A stretch of DNA of 13,875 bases from Pedobacter sp. (GCA_004295885.1 SEDG01000146.1:1-13875), one strand, 5' to 3'; positions 7,803 through 13,875 are shown, numbered from the stretch's first letter. Notes: generated by a model not told the origin, from the letters alone. Numbers and translations are program-made.

Positions 7803-8439
7803 TAAATTTACGACCATTAGTTCTGGCGGTCCGTTATTTTTTGTAACGCAAGGTTATGCAGTTTTAGACAATGCAGAAATGCCAATTGTAGCTAAAGATG
7901 GTAAAAAACCTAACGATACTTTTGTAGAGCAATTAAAGCTTAATGCCGAAGCTGCAATCAATAAATTAAGCGAGATGGGCATTGGAGACAGAAATAGAAT
8001 GGCAGTTGGTGGTCACAGTTATGGTGCATTTATGACAGCCAACCTATTGGCTCACACTAATTTATTTAAAGCTGGCATTGCTCGTAGCGGTGCTTATAAC
8101 AGAACTTTAACGCCGTTCGGTTTCCAAAATGAAGATAGAACTTATTGGCAAGCACCAGAGTTGTACTACCAAATGAGCCCGTTTAGTTATGCAAACAATA
8201 TCAAGACGCCAATCTTATTAATACATGGCGAAATGGACGATAATCAAGGTACTTTCCCTATCAATAGCGAACGTTTATTTAATGCCATTAAAGGCCATGG
8301 CGGAACAACTCGTTTTGTATACTTACCTTACGAGGCACATGGATACAGAGCTAAAGAAAACATTTTACATATGCTTTGGGAAATGAACACTTGGTTAAAC
8401 ACGTATGTTAAAAATGCCAAACCAACGGTAGCGAAATAG
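7789..8439 (+). pseudogene. S9 family peptidase, C-terminal catalytic part
   Basis: From AGA at 7789 the frame reads RGSQDKFTTISSGGPLFF and continues as a normal S9 hydrolase domain of 216 residues. The nucleophile motif GGHSYGAFM carries the catalytic serine, HGEMDDNQG contains the acid, and YEAHGY contains the histidine, so the whole triad survives. A GTG at 7777 could start this frame, but its first four residues are the neighbouring frame misread. Added to the upstream half (541 residues), the total is 757, about 45 short of what I expect for the family. If the break is real, neither half should be active. If it is a sequence error, this is one intact secreted serine peptidase gene from 6168 to 8439. 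A strong terminator lies 68 bp downstream. Confidence 0.85.
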
Positions 8440-8506
8440 ATTTGAGTTTGAGAAATTAGTTTGTTAATATCAAATGAACTAATGAAAGATTGAAGCAATT
8501 CCTAAG

Positions 8507-8546
8507 AACATCCGATGAGTTTCATAATTCATCGGATGTTTTTTTA
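8507..8546 (+). terminator. rho-independent terminator
   Basis: AACATCCGATGA (8507-8518) and TCATCGGATGTT (8529-8540) form a perfect 12-bp stem with a 10-nt loop. The stem runs into a T-tract (8539-8545). It lies 68 bp after the peptidase stop codon and is the clearest terminator in the window. Confidence 0.85.
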
Positions 8547-9070
8547 TCTCTGAATCCTAGAGTAGTGAGACTAATTGGATGTTCTTTTATAAAAAATCAG
8601 CCTATTAAATATATACTGATAAACGCCAACCCCACCTATTGCCAAGTATAAGACATTGTATCCATAACCAATCTTCCCCTAAATATCATTCTAGTTCTAC
8701 CCCTGCTTTCTCCCTAGTGAGTCCGCATCTAGTCCGCATCAAGACCGCATCTAGTCCGCATTGAATGTGGACTAGATGCGTACCTATTGAGGATGAATAG
8801 CGGGCTTGCTACGATTATGACACGATTAAGGTTTAAGGTATGCATACTTCAATATTAAGGGGGTAATGGATGATAGCTTTTAAGGATTTGGATTGAAAAG
8901 GAATTAATAGTGGTTTTCGAGCTGGTCTCACCGTATTTTCAGCTAAGGTTACTGAGAAGCCCTAAAATGAAATAAGCGTTCTTTATAAATTTGCAGACAG
9001 GCTAAAACCTACCTATTTAAAATTGTATTAATTATTACCTTTACTTCATCATCCAAATTAAACCATTTCA
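8547..9070. other. long non-coding stretch with repeats
   Basis: No gene is supported in these 524 bases. They hold the 11-bp repeat/hairpin element (8719-8780), a duplicated ACGATTA at 8810-8826, and a 10-bp palindrome GTATGCATAC at 8838-8847. One minus-strand frame stays open for about 40 codons over about 8840-8960, but it has no recognisable content or start. Nothing else is visible. Confidence 0.5.
8719..8780. repeat. 11-bp tandem repeat with snap-back inverted copy
   Basis: Four 11-bp units, consensus TAGTCCGCATC, run at 8719-8729, 8730-8740, 8741-8751 and 8752-8762. An inverted copy follows at once: CGCATCTAGTCC (8746-8757) pairs perfectly with GGACTAGATGCG (8769-8780). A G-T pair and CAT/ATG extend the stem to 16 bp around a TGA loop. 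There is no T-tract. It looks like a REP-like or regulatory structure rather than a terminator. Confidence 0.75.
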
Positions 9071-9295
9071 ATGATCTTAAAAACTTTAACCAAAGCTCTA
9101 TTATTGTTCATTATTTGTTTTATTGCTATTAATTCAGCATTTGGCCAAAAACCAAAGTTTAAGGTAATTGCATTTTACACGGGCAAAAATGACCAAGCCC
9201 ACGTAAGCTTTGTGCATGAGGCAAATAAGAAATTCCCTGAGTTGGCAAAAAAATACAGCTTCAGTTACGACTCCACAGCTTTTAAGAGTAAATAG
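9071..9295 (+). pseudogene. ThuA-like protein gene, N-terminal part
   Basis: The frame starts with a signal peptide (about residues 1-25, ending SAFGQ) and continues with KFKVIAFYTGKNDQAHVSFVHEA, the first strand and helix of the ThuA (trehalose utilisation) fold, a class I glutamine-amidotransferase-like domain. Sense persists to SYDST (residue 69), then AFKSK and a TAG at 9293-9295. The remainder of a ThuA protein follows in another frame from about 9276. The missing part would be the central segment with the conserved aspartate strand and the GGG.vG.H turn, about 70-80 residues. In Bacteroidota, secreted ThuA proteins are usually linked to sugar or glycan metabolism, but nothing nearby supports a specific substrate. 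The gene stands alone after a long non-coding gap. Confidence 0.8.
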
Positions 9296-9656
9296 AAACC
9301 ATCCAGCTACTAAAAAGCTGCCAGAAACCTTTAAAGCACAGCCTAACGAGTGGTATCGATGGGAAAGAGACTTGCGCAAAAATCCAGATATAGATATCTT
9401 AATGTCTATAGATTCAACCAGTTTCCCTTTAGGCACTGGACCAAAGGCACACGAGATTTGGCAAAGTGGTTATTATCCGGTAGTTTGGAGCAATAAAAAC
9501 TATAAAATGATTTATGTAAACATGGGCCATAACGATATGGATTACGAGCATACATACAATAAATTCACTACATCTCTATCTCAAACATTCGACAACGAAA
9601 CACAAACCAAAATGATGATTGATGGCTTGCTGTGGCTGGGGAAAAAGGTAAGATAG
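9276..9656 (+). pseudogene. ThuA-like protein gene, C-terminal part
   Basis: From about 9276 this frame reads LLRVNRNHPATKKLPETF and then EWYRWERDLRKNPDIDILMSID, GTGPKAHEIWQSGYYPVVW, and KMIYVNMGHNDMDYEHTYNKF, ending in DGLLWLGKKVR. These are hallmarks of the ThuA C-terminal half: the NHPAT..LP segment, the P.VW strand and the MGHD-like turn with a final Trp-containing helix. The frame is open from 9210, but its first 22 residues are only the N-terminal part read out of frame. The joint with the upstream half lies near 9275-9280. It has no start or promoter of its own, so it is the displaced 3' half of the gene at 9071. Confidence 0.8.
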
Positions 9657-9674
9657 CATAGGTTGTTTGTTTTT

Positions 9675-9793
9675 CGTCCATCGTCTGTCGAAAACGTCAA
9701 ACCAACAACGAGCAACGATAAACGTACAACAACAAACGAACAACGAACAACCACAAACGAATAACGAACAACGAACAACAACAAACGAATAAA
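9675..9793. repeat. heptanucleotide tandem array
   Basis: Seventeen consecutive 7-bp units can be laid out without gaps from 9675 to 9793, consensus GAACAAC. Five units are exact (9738, 9745, 9766, 9773 and 9703 with one change), and others are variants such as AACAAAC, CACAAAC, GAATAAC and GATAAAC. The first two units (CGTCCAT, CGTCTGT) are the most divergent. From about 9690 the plus strand is almost pure A/C/G with few T. It ends 2 bp before the dinB start codon. Confidence 0.85.
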
Positions 9794-9795
9794 AA

Positions 9796-10269
9796 ATGGA
9801 ACAAGCAATCAAAGTAATCAAAGCATCAAGAACTAAATTATTAAGTCTGGTAGAGGAGCTAACGACAGAAGAATTAAACTACATCCCTACTGGATTTAAC
9901 AACAACCTAGCTTGGCAAATCGGTCATTTAGTGGTTAGTCAGCAGATATTATGCTATAAACTTGCAGGTCAAAAATTTGTTATTGAAGATGAATTAATCG
10001 ACTTATATAAAAATGGTTCAAAACCAGAAAGAGCATTTAGCGAAGCCGAAATCGCGCAAATGAAAGGCTATTTGTTAAGCACCATAGACCAGCTAGAAAT
10101 TGACTTAACAAATGGAACTTTCGACAACTATACACCTTATTCCATCTCAACCTATCCAGGTATAACTTTAAGCAGAGTAAGTGAAGCAGTAACTTTTATC
10201 GTTTCTCATGATGGTTTGCACTACGGTTGCAGTTTGATCATGAAGAGGTTGGTTAAAAATAAAGCTTAA
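9796..10269 (+). CDS. DinB family protein
   Basis: The 157-residue protein fits the DinB-like four-helix bundle (DinB/YfiT superfamily). The conserved metal ligands appear as His44 in WQIGHLVVSQQ and the pair in SHDGLHYG (about H138 and H142) near the C-terminus, where three histidines typically bind one metal ion. No signal peptide is present, so it is cytosolic. Members include thiol-dependent transferases and many proteins of unknown substrate; the name comes from a DNA-damage-induced Bacillus gene and does not imply a polymerase. The ATG follows AAAAA at the end of the heptamer array. The stop codon overlaps the next ATG (TAATG at 10267-10271), so the next gene is translationally coupled. 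Function beyond the fold cannot be told. Confidence 0.85.
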   Translation: MEQAIKVIKASRTKLLSLVEELTTEELNYIPTGFNNNLAWQIGHLVVSQQILCYKLAGQKFVIEDELIDLYKNGSKPERAFSEAEIAQMKGYLLSTIDQLEIDLTNGTFDNYTPYSISTYPGITLSRVSEAVTFIVSHDGLHYGCSLIMKRLVKNKA

Positions 10270-10889
10270 TGAAAAAGGCCTCATTATTGTTTTTGTTATT
10301 CATTTTATCTGGAAGTGGTTTTGCTCAAAAGACATTAAAGGATAAATATAACTGGATTGTTAAAAACAATATTGCTTTTATAGATAGTTTAGTAGGAGAA
10401 AAACCTAACGCCAGTGATTTAGCTGATGCTATTGACAAAAACAATGGTTCAATTTTATTGGCTTCATTTTACAAGTTTAATCAGGATAAAGGAGGATTTG
10501 TACCAGTTGTGCAGATAAATGTGTTAAATAACCCTGCTGAAACATTTGAAGACTTTCTATTTGATATGAAAGAAAGTGCTGCAGTTTTTAGATCGTCCTT
10601 TAACGATTTTTCTTTTATCAACGAGCCAGAATTGTTAATGATCAACAATCAAAAAACAGTATATTTTAGTGGTAAATTCACTATCAATGGATCTAGAAAC
10701 ATTAATGTAAAAGTTGGCAACCAAAAACTCAATGGTAATCAAACTTATAAAATTCTGGTAAGAACAAAGGTTTATGCAATTCCACATGGCAACTATTTTT
10801 TTCAGTTAAGCTTTACGGATAATCTAGAAGTTAAGGAAGATGAAAACCTGTTTGAAGATTTACTTACTTCTATAAAAATTGGGAAATAA
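10269..10889 (+). CDS. secreted hypothetical protein coupled to the DinB gene
   Basis: A 206-residue exported protein with a clear signal peptide (MKKASLLFLLFILSGSGFAQ, cleavage after GFA). I do not recognise the mature domain. It begins with a helical stretch (KDKYNWIVKNNIAFIDSLV), has a central segment with VPVVQINVLNNPAETFEDFLFDM, and alternates strands such as KTVYFSGKFTING and GNYFFQLSFTDN before a final helix (ENLFEDLLTSIKIG). This pattern resembles small periplasmic alpha/beta proteins that measure or bind lipids or proteins, but no motif is diagnostic. Its start codon overlaps the DinB stop by one base, so the two are made from one transcript. A cytosolic bundle coupled to an exported protein does not suggest one obvious pathway. 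Confidence 0.8.
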   Translation: MKKASLLFLLFILSGSGFAQKTLKDKYNWIVKNNIAFIDSLVGEKPNASDLADAIDKNNGSILLASFYKFNQDKGGFVPVVQINVLNNPAETFEDFLFDMKESAAVFRSSFNDFSFINEPELLMINNQKTVYFSGKFTINGSRNINVKVGNQKLNGNQTYKILVRTKVYAIPHGNYFFQLSFTDNLEVKEDENLFEDLLTSIKIGK

Positions 10890-10896
10890 AGCTGAA

Positions 10897-10925
10897 CTTA
10901 ATTTGACTATTAAGACATTTTTTTT
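10897..10925 (+). terminator. possible terminator after the DinB operon
   Basis: CTTAAT (10897-10902) and ATTAAG (10909-10914) form a 6-bp stem, followed by ACA and eight T (10918-10925). The stem is short and AT-rich, but the T-tract and the position, 8 bp after the stop codon, fit a terminator. Confidence 0.45.
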
Positions 10926-10942
10926 GGTTTAAAACAAATTAA

Positions 10943-11083
10943 TTAACCATTGGTATAGAAGGTGGTGACTTATCTGATTTATCAGATATTTTAAATGTCA
11001 ATAAAACTAAAATCACAAAAACTGTAAGTGGAATTGATAGGGCTTCAGGAGAAATAGTAATATTAAAATTAGCTAGTTATTAA
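10943..11083 (+). pseudogene. C-terminal tail of a lost gene, possibly a toxin
   Basis: A frame of 46 codons runs from a stop at 10940-10942 to a TAA at 11081-11083. It reads IGIEGGDLSDLSDILNVN, then KTKITKTVSGIDRASGEIV, and ends in ILKLASY. Codon use and composition look like real coding sequence, but there is no ATG, GTG or TTG near the beginning. The next gene starts 2 bp after the stop and is an immunity gene. In polymorphic toxin systems the toxin's C-terminal domain lies directly upstream of its immunity gene, so this may be the last part of a lost toxin. I cannot name the toxin family. An alternative is a remnant of an unrelated gene. Confidence 0.5.
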
Positions 11084-11085
11084 AT

Positions 11086-11829
11086 ATGTTACCACTTAGT
11101 GAGATTTATGTAAACAGCATACAAGATGAGGTTGATGCAATAGATAGGATTTTATCTCCTCAAACACATCAAATACAATCTAAAAGTGATAAAGAAATGT
11201 TATGGTTCTATAATAGTTTACAAGCTTTAGGTAATTTTTTTATTGATGAGGACCTTAATGCAAGCAAACAGCACTTTTACAGATGTAGTCGTATAGATGA
11301 GTATCTGATAAGGAATTATGATTCGAGATTACTGGATTCTGGTATGGCAAATATTAGTTATGCTTTATTAAGTGATAATTTAAGTTTGATAAATCGTTAT
11401 GCTTATTTAACACATCCATGGTATACCCATACTATAAAAAGTGGCAGCCTTGTCCATGCTGTGCAAAATATTATCAAAGAAGATTGGGTATCCTTAGAAA
11501 ATGATATTGCCACTTACGAACGCATTACTGCAACTCAAAAAGGTAAGATAAATATTGCTGACCTTATGTACTTTAATGGTATCTTGAAAAAAGACAAGAG
11601 TATAGTTGCAGAAGCTTTATTTTTATTACTCAAAGACCATAAAAAACGCAACAAGCATATGGGCATAGCGCAGGACTACATTTCTATACCTGCCTTGGGC
11701 TATGCTAAATTATCTTGGCTAAAAGGTATAGAAGTTGATATAGACCACCCGCTTATTCCTAAGGAGTTATTGCCTTATCAACCATTAGAAAAGTATGAGG
11801 ATAAATACGATTTTTTGAAAGAATTTTAG
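11086..11829 (+). CDS. Imm49-type immunity protein
   Basis: A 247-residue cytosolic protein, predicted all-helical and without a signal peptide. It resembles the Imm49 family of polymorphic-toxin immunity proteins. Features I associate with that family are the helix with YNSLQALGNFFIDEDLNASKQHFY, the LDSGMANISYALLSDN segment, KRNKH followed by a DYISIPALGYAKLSWLKGIEVDID stretch, and the C-terminal PKELLPYQPLEKYEDKYDFLK. Imm49 proteins are thought to neutralise cognate toxin domains by direct binding; the toxin partner varies. Here only a 46-codon tail of a possible toxin gene precedes it, so it looks like an orphan immunity gene. Orphan immunity genes are often kept to resist toxins of neighbouring strains. 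The gene appears complete, and a truncated signal-peptide gene follows after 9 bp. Confidence 0.75.
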   Translation: MLPLSEIYVNSIQDEVDAIDRILSPQTHQIQSKSDKEMLWFYNSLQALGNFFIDEDLNASKQHFYRCSRIDEYLIRNYDSRLLDSGMANISYALLSDNLSLINRYAYLTHPWYTHTIKSGSLVHAVQNIIKEDWVSLENDIATYERITATQKGKINIADLMYFNGILKKDKSIVAEALFLLLKDHKKRNKHMGIAQDYISIPALGYAKLSWLKGIEVDIDHPLIPKELLPYQPLEKYEDKYDFLKEF

Positions 11830-11838
11830 TCCATTAAA

Positions 11839-11889
11839 ATGAAGATTAAAAACTTATTAATATTTTGTATAGTGTTAATTACTCATTAG
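11839..11889 (+). pseudogene. 16-codon stub of an exported-protein gene
   Basis: ATG at 11839 opens MKIKNLLIFCIVLITH and then meets TAG at 11887-11889. This is a convincing first half of a signal peptide: basic start, then a hydrophobic core. Nothing matching a mature protein follows in any frame before the gene at 11945. I read it as the head of a gene whose body was lost, although a chance short frame is possible. Confidence 0.4.
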
Positions 11890-11944
11890 AACTATACTTA
11901 AAAAATTTATCAATTTAATTAGTCAAGTCAAGAGTTCAATTTAA

Positions 11945-12736
11945 ATGAATGTCCATATGCAAAAAAGAAAAAAGTACGTGATAAAACATAGCCATAAGCT
12001 ATGTTTTATTCTACTACTATTTATTACAAATATAACGTTTGCACAAACAAAACCATTTGAACCAAAAATGGGTTCAATTTTCTTGGTAAAGGAAAATAAG
12101 ATCATAGATGGCAAAGCCTTTGAAGAAACCTTTAACATTTTTATAAAAGAGTTCATAAAAGGTTTGAAAGATAAAATGGGTAAAGAATACAAATTAGCTA
12201 ATAAGCCAATAGACACTTTACAATTAAACGAAATTGCTGTACCCATTAAGGAGCTTTTGTTTGAAACAATAAGCGAGCCAGGCAAGAAATCATTTGCCAT
12301 TGAATACAAGGCAGATAAAATATTCTATACTCAATTAGATGATGAAAATAATGGTAATGAACTGTATTATTATGACAAATTAAAAAATATTGTAGTCAAT
12401 AGCTATAACCAAAGCCAATTAGTAGATTATTTTAAACAGGAGCAAATTATTTCAATTAAGGAACATAGAGAGCAAACAAAAATTATACAGGGATACAAAT
12501 GCTTCAAGGTTATTTATCAATATAAAGAGAATTCAGAAAGCGAAGAAATATTTATGCCTCCTGTTGTTTATATTAGAGAACTTTGGGTAACAGAGCAATT
12601 GAAATCTCCATTTCATTTTGCTGTGAAAGCGAATGAAATCCTTTCTAAATACTATCCACTTGAAATTATCGAACGTGTAGATAAAATTAAAGGTTTAGAA
12701 ACAACTTACATTTTGACGGCAATTAATTTGAAGTGA
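11945..12736 (+). CDS. secreted GLPGLI-like protein
   Basis: From the first ATG the protein has 263 residues. An alternative ATG at 11957 removes four. The N-terminus is basic, followed by a hydrophobic core (about 19-33) and a cleavage site at TFA-Q (33-34), so the protein is exported. The mature part has strands around SFAIEYKADKIFYTQLDDE, a middle IIQGYKCFKVIYQY (181-193) and a C-terminal region with RELWVTEQLKSPFHFAVKANEI and TTYILTAINL. The GYKC..A/V segment followed by an aromatic strand and a Pro-Phe turn recalls the GLPGLI family of Bacteroidota exported proteins, but the signature itself is absent. Function unknown; the first 20-odd codons contain a strong hairpin. Confidence 0.75.
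   Translation: MNVHMQKRKKYVIKHSHKLCFILLLFITNITFAQTKPFEPKMGSIFLVKENKIIDGKAFEETFNIFIKEFIKGLKDKMGKEYKLANKPIDTLQLNEIAVPIKELLFETISEPGKKSFAIEYKADKIFYTQLDDENNGNELYYYDKLKNIVVNSYNQSQLVDYFKQEQIISIKEHREQTKIIQGYKCFKVIYQYKENSESEEIFMPPVVYIRELWVTEQLKSPFHFAVKANEILSKYYPLEIIERVDKIKGLETTYILTAINLK
11981..12009 (+). promoter_or_regulatory. 12-bp hairpin within the first codons
   Basis: ATAAAACATAGC (11981-11992) pairs perfectly with GCTATGTTTTAT (11998-12009) around a 5-nt loop. It lies 36 nt after the first start codon, or 24 nt after the second, within the signal-peptide code. In the mRNA it could slow initiation or early elongation, or it may mark a binding site. No function is shown. Confidence 0.4.
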
Positions 12737-12792
12737 CTTAAGTGGTAGTTATTCATTAATCTTTAGTTCGCCCATAATCTGCTTTATCCCTT

Positions 12793-12828
12793 AATCTTAG
12801 ATAGGTTATGGAAGACCTCTCTAAGATT
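12793..12828. terminator. intergenic hairpin before truA
   Basis: AATCTTAGA (12793-12801) pairs with TCTAAGATT (12820-12828). A mismatch and an inner AGGT/ACCT pair (12803-12806, 12815-12818) lengthen the stem to 13 pairs around an 8-nt loop. It lies 57 bp after the preceding stop codon and has no T-tract, so termination is uncertain. Confidence 0.4.
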
Positions 12829-12851
12829 CTAAATAGATATGAAATTTAGGT

Positions 12852-12884
12852 TTTTCACCAACAAAGTCAGAAATCCTATCTTTG
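12852..12884 (+). promoter_or_regulatory. predicted truA promoter
   Basis: TATCTTTG at 12877-12884 is an exact TAnnTTTG -7 box. A T-run at 12851-12855 sits 21 bp upstream, where the -33 TTTG is expected. Only four bases separate the -7 box from ATG 12889, so the transcript would have almost no leader. Confidence 0.5.
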
Positions 12885-12888
12885 CTTA

Positions 12889-13686
12889 ATGAGATACTTC
12901 TTCCACATTGCTTATAACGGACATACTTATAGTGGTTGGCAACGCCAACCAAAAGTAAACAGCGTACAAGAAGTAATTGAAAATAAGCTAAGCAATATTT
13001 TTAAAACACCAATTGCCATAAATGGTTGCGGAAGAACTGATTCAGGCGTACACGCCAGTCAGTTCTTTTTTCATGCAGACATAGAGCAAGAATGGGATTT
13101 TGATTTGGCATTTAGATTAAATAAAATCCTTCCTCATAACATTGCCGTTTTTGATATCATCCCTTTGGAAGGCAAGCCACACGCAAGGTTTGATGCCGTA
13201 CAACGCAAGTATGATTATTATATCCATACCTACAAAAACCCTTTCCTAAATCAGCTGAGTTCTTACTATGATGTAAGGGATTTGAATTTGAATGAAATGA
13301 AAAAAGCAGTACAACTCTTGCCTCAATATAAAGATTACAGGGCTTTCTGCACCACGCCAGATAAAAATGAGCATACTATTTGCAACGTAATGGAAGCTAA
13401 ATTATTCACTACAGAAAATGGCGACCATATTCGTTTCCATATCGCCTCTAATCGCTTTTTAGGGAAGATGATTAGAATTATTACAGGCAAGCTCCTAAAA
13501 ATTGGAAACGGAAATATGAGTGTTGATGAGTTTGAACACCTGTTAGTCACCTTAGAAACTCCAGGAATGTTAGAGATTGCACATCCTACTGGTTTATATT
13601 TATCTAAAGTAACTTACCCTTATTTAAATTTACCACTCCGAACAGAATTCTCTGGCTTACAACAAAAAGATTGGATTGAAATATAG
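12889..13686 (+). CDS. truA: tRNA pseudouridine(38-40) synthase TruA
   Basis: TruA converts uridines 38, 39 and 40 in the anticodon arm of many tRNAs to pseudouridine, in the cytosol. All family landmarks are present in 265 residues, a normal length. The N-terminal motif YNGHTYSGWQRQP (9-21) is followed by GCGRTDSGVHA (46-56) with the catalytic Asp51. ARFDAVQRKYDYYI (99-112) supplies the conserved R.Y.Y. SNRFLGKMIRIITGKLL (187-203) and AHPTGLYLSKVTY (231-243) complete the C-terminal half. The start is the first ATG, with a matching promoter directly before it. It is monocistronic and converges on the permease gene at the right edge. Nothing about it is unusual except the very short leader. 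Confidence 0.97.
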   Translation: MRYFFHIAYNGHTYSGWQRQPKVNSVQEVIENKLSNIFKTPIAINGCGRTDSGVHASQFFFHADIEQEWDFDLAFRLNKILPHNIAVFDIIPLEGKPHARFDAVQRKYDYYIHTYKNPFLNQLSSYYDVRDLNLNEMKKAVQLLPQYKDYRAFCTTPDKNEHTICNVMEAKLFTTENGDHIRFHIASNRFLGKMIRIITGKLLKIGNGNMSVDEFEHLLVTLETPGMLEIAHPTGLYLSKVTYPYLNLPLRTEFSGLQQKDWIEI

Positions 13687-13720
13687 TATTGAGTAGAGCG
13701 TATTGCGATTAGTTTCTTCG

Positions 13721-13752
13721 GACTTTCCGACTTCCGGACTTTCCTGACTTCT
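13721..13752. repeat. 8-bp tandem repeat, about four copies
   Basis: GACTTTCC, GACTTCCG, GACTTTCC and the variant TGACTTCT follow each other at 13721, 13729, 13737 and 13745. The repeat fills the gap between the convergent truA and permease genes and ends against the permease stop codon. Confidence 0.6.
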
Positions 13753-13875
13753 CTATTTAAACCTTATCGCCTTTAACGGACTAATCCTACTTACTAAAAG
13801 CGAAGGGATGATGAGTACAATTGTACAGATAATCACGGTTGCAATATTTAGTAAAAGTACATCTACAAAGTGTAC
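13753..13875 (-). CDS. ABC transporter permease, FtsX/LolCE-type, C-terminal end (partial)
   Basis: The minus strand is open from the right edge to a TAG at 13755-13753, giving 40 residues. They read as a last membrane helix (VDVLLLNIATVIICTIVLII) followed by PSLLVSRISPLKAIRFK. The ending P..l.sriSPlkAIRFK is characteristic of FtsX-domain permeases of the LolC/LolE and MacB kind, which in Bacteroidota often belong to lipoprotein-release or macrolide-type exporters. Which subtype cannot be told from the tail alone. The rest of the gene lies outside the window. Confidence 0.8.
   Translation of the reverse strand, partial: VHFVDVLLLNIATVIICTIVLIIPSLLVSRISPLKAIRFK

Noticed and set aside
7777..8439. 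Independent hydrolase gene from GTG 7777
   Set aside because: The first codons are the upstream frame misread, there is no promoter, and the content continues the S9 peptidase directly.
8719..8780. Rho-independent terminator for an upstream gene
   Set aside because: No T-tract follows the hairpin, and a strong terminator already lies at 8507-8546.
9675..9793. CRISPR array
   Set aside because: Units are 7 bp with no spacers and no cas genes nearby.
9576..9821. Two minus-strand open frames rich in VVVRCSF repeats
   Set aside because: They are the heptamer array read backwards. A 7-bp repeat without stops gives periodic peptides in every frame, and both frames overlap the ThuA 3' part.

Overview
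The window looks like a chromosomal piece of a Bacteroidota member, most likely of the Sphingobacteriaceae (Pedobacter-like). The DNA is AT-rich. Several genes encode signal peptides ending in FAQ or lipoboxes ending in AAC or TSC. Shine-Dalgarno sites are weak or absent. Several promoters match the Bacteroidota -7 box TAnnTTTG, and the intergenic repeats are of a type I associate with this phylum. The placement rests on protein style and signals, not on a database match.

Layout. 1-700 holds an unrecognised cytoplasmic protein gene. 700-1142 is a non-coding stretch with nested palindromes. 1143-1641 is a secreted-protein gene that has lost its middle. 1717-2241 is an NTF2-like lipoprotein gene that converges on a degenerate DEAD-box helicase gene (2318-3619, minus strand), with a shared inverted repeat between them. 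3756-6082 is a tight operon: lipoprotein, ECF sigma factor, then a 454-residue protein with a cytosolic N-terminus, one inner-membrane helix, a periplasmic linker of about 170 residues and an outer-membrane beta-barrel. This matches the dual membrane-spanning anti-sigma (Dma) design known from Bacteroides. 6168-8439 is a large S9 peptidase gene split by an internal deletion. 8440-9070 is non-coding, with a strong terminator and an 11-bp repeat/hairpin element. 9071-9656 is a ThuA-like gene, also internally deleted. 9675-9793 is a heptanucleotide array directly in front of a DinB-family gene, which is translationally coupled to a secreted-protein gene. 10943-11829 is the tail of a possible toxin gene followed by an intact Imm49-type immunity gene. 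Then come a 16-codon gene stub, a GLPGLI-like secreted protein, truA, and the C-terminus of an FtsX-type ABC permease entering from the right edge on the minus strand.

Two themes stand out. One is the sigma/envelope-spanning anti-sigma operon, a probable outer-membrane-to-transcription signalling unit. The other is a run of gene lesions: three secreted-protein genes have lost an internal block together with the reading frame, and two further genes survive only as a tail or a head. This is either local decay or a defect in the sequence or assembly, and should be settled before these genes are interpreted. I found no RNA genes, CRISPR array, transposase or prophage genes.
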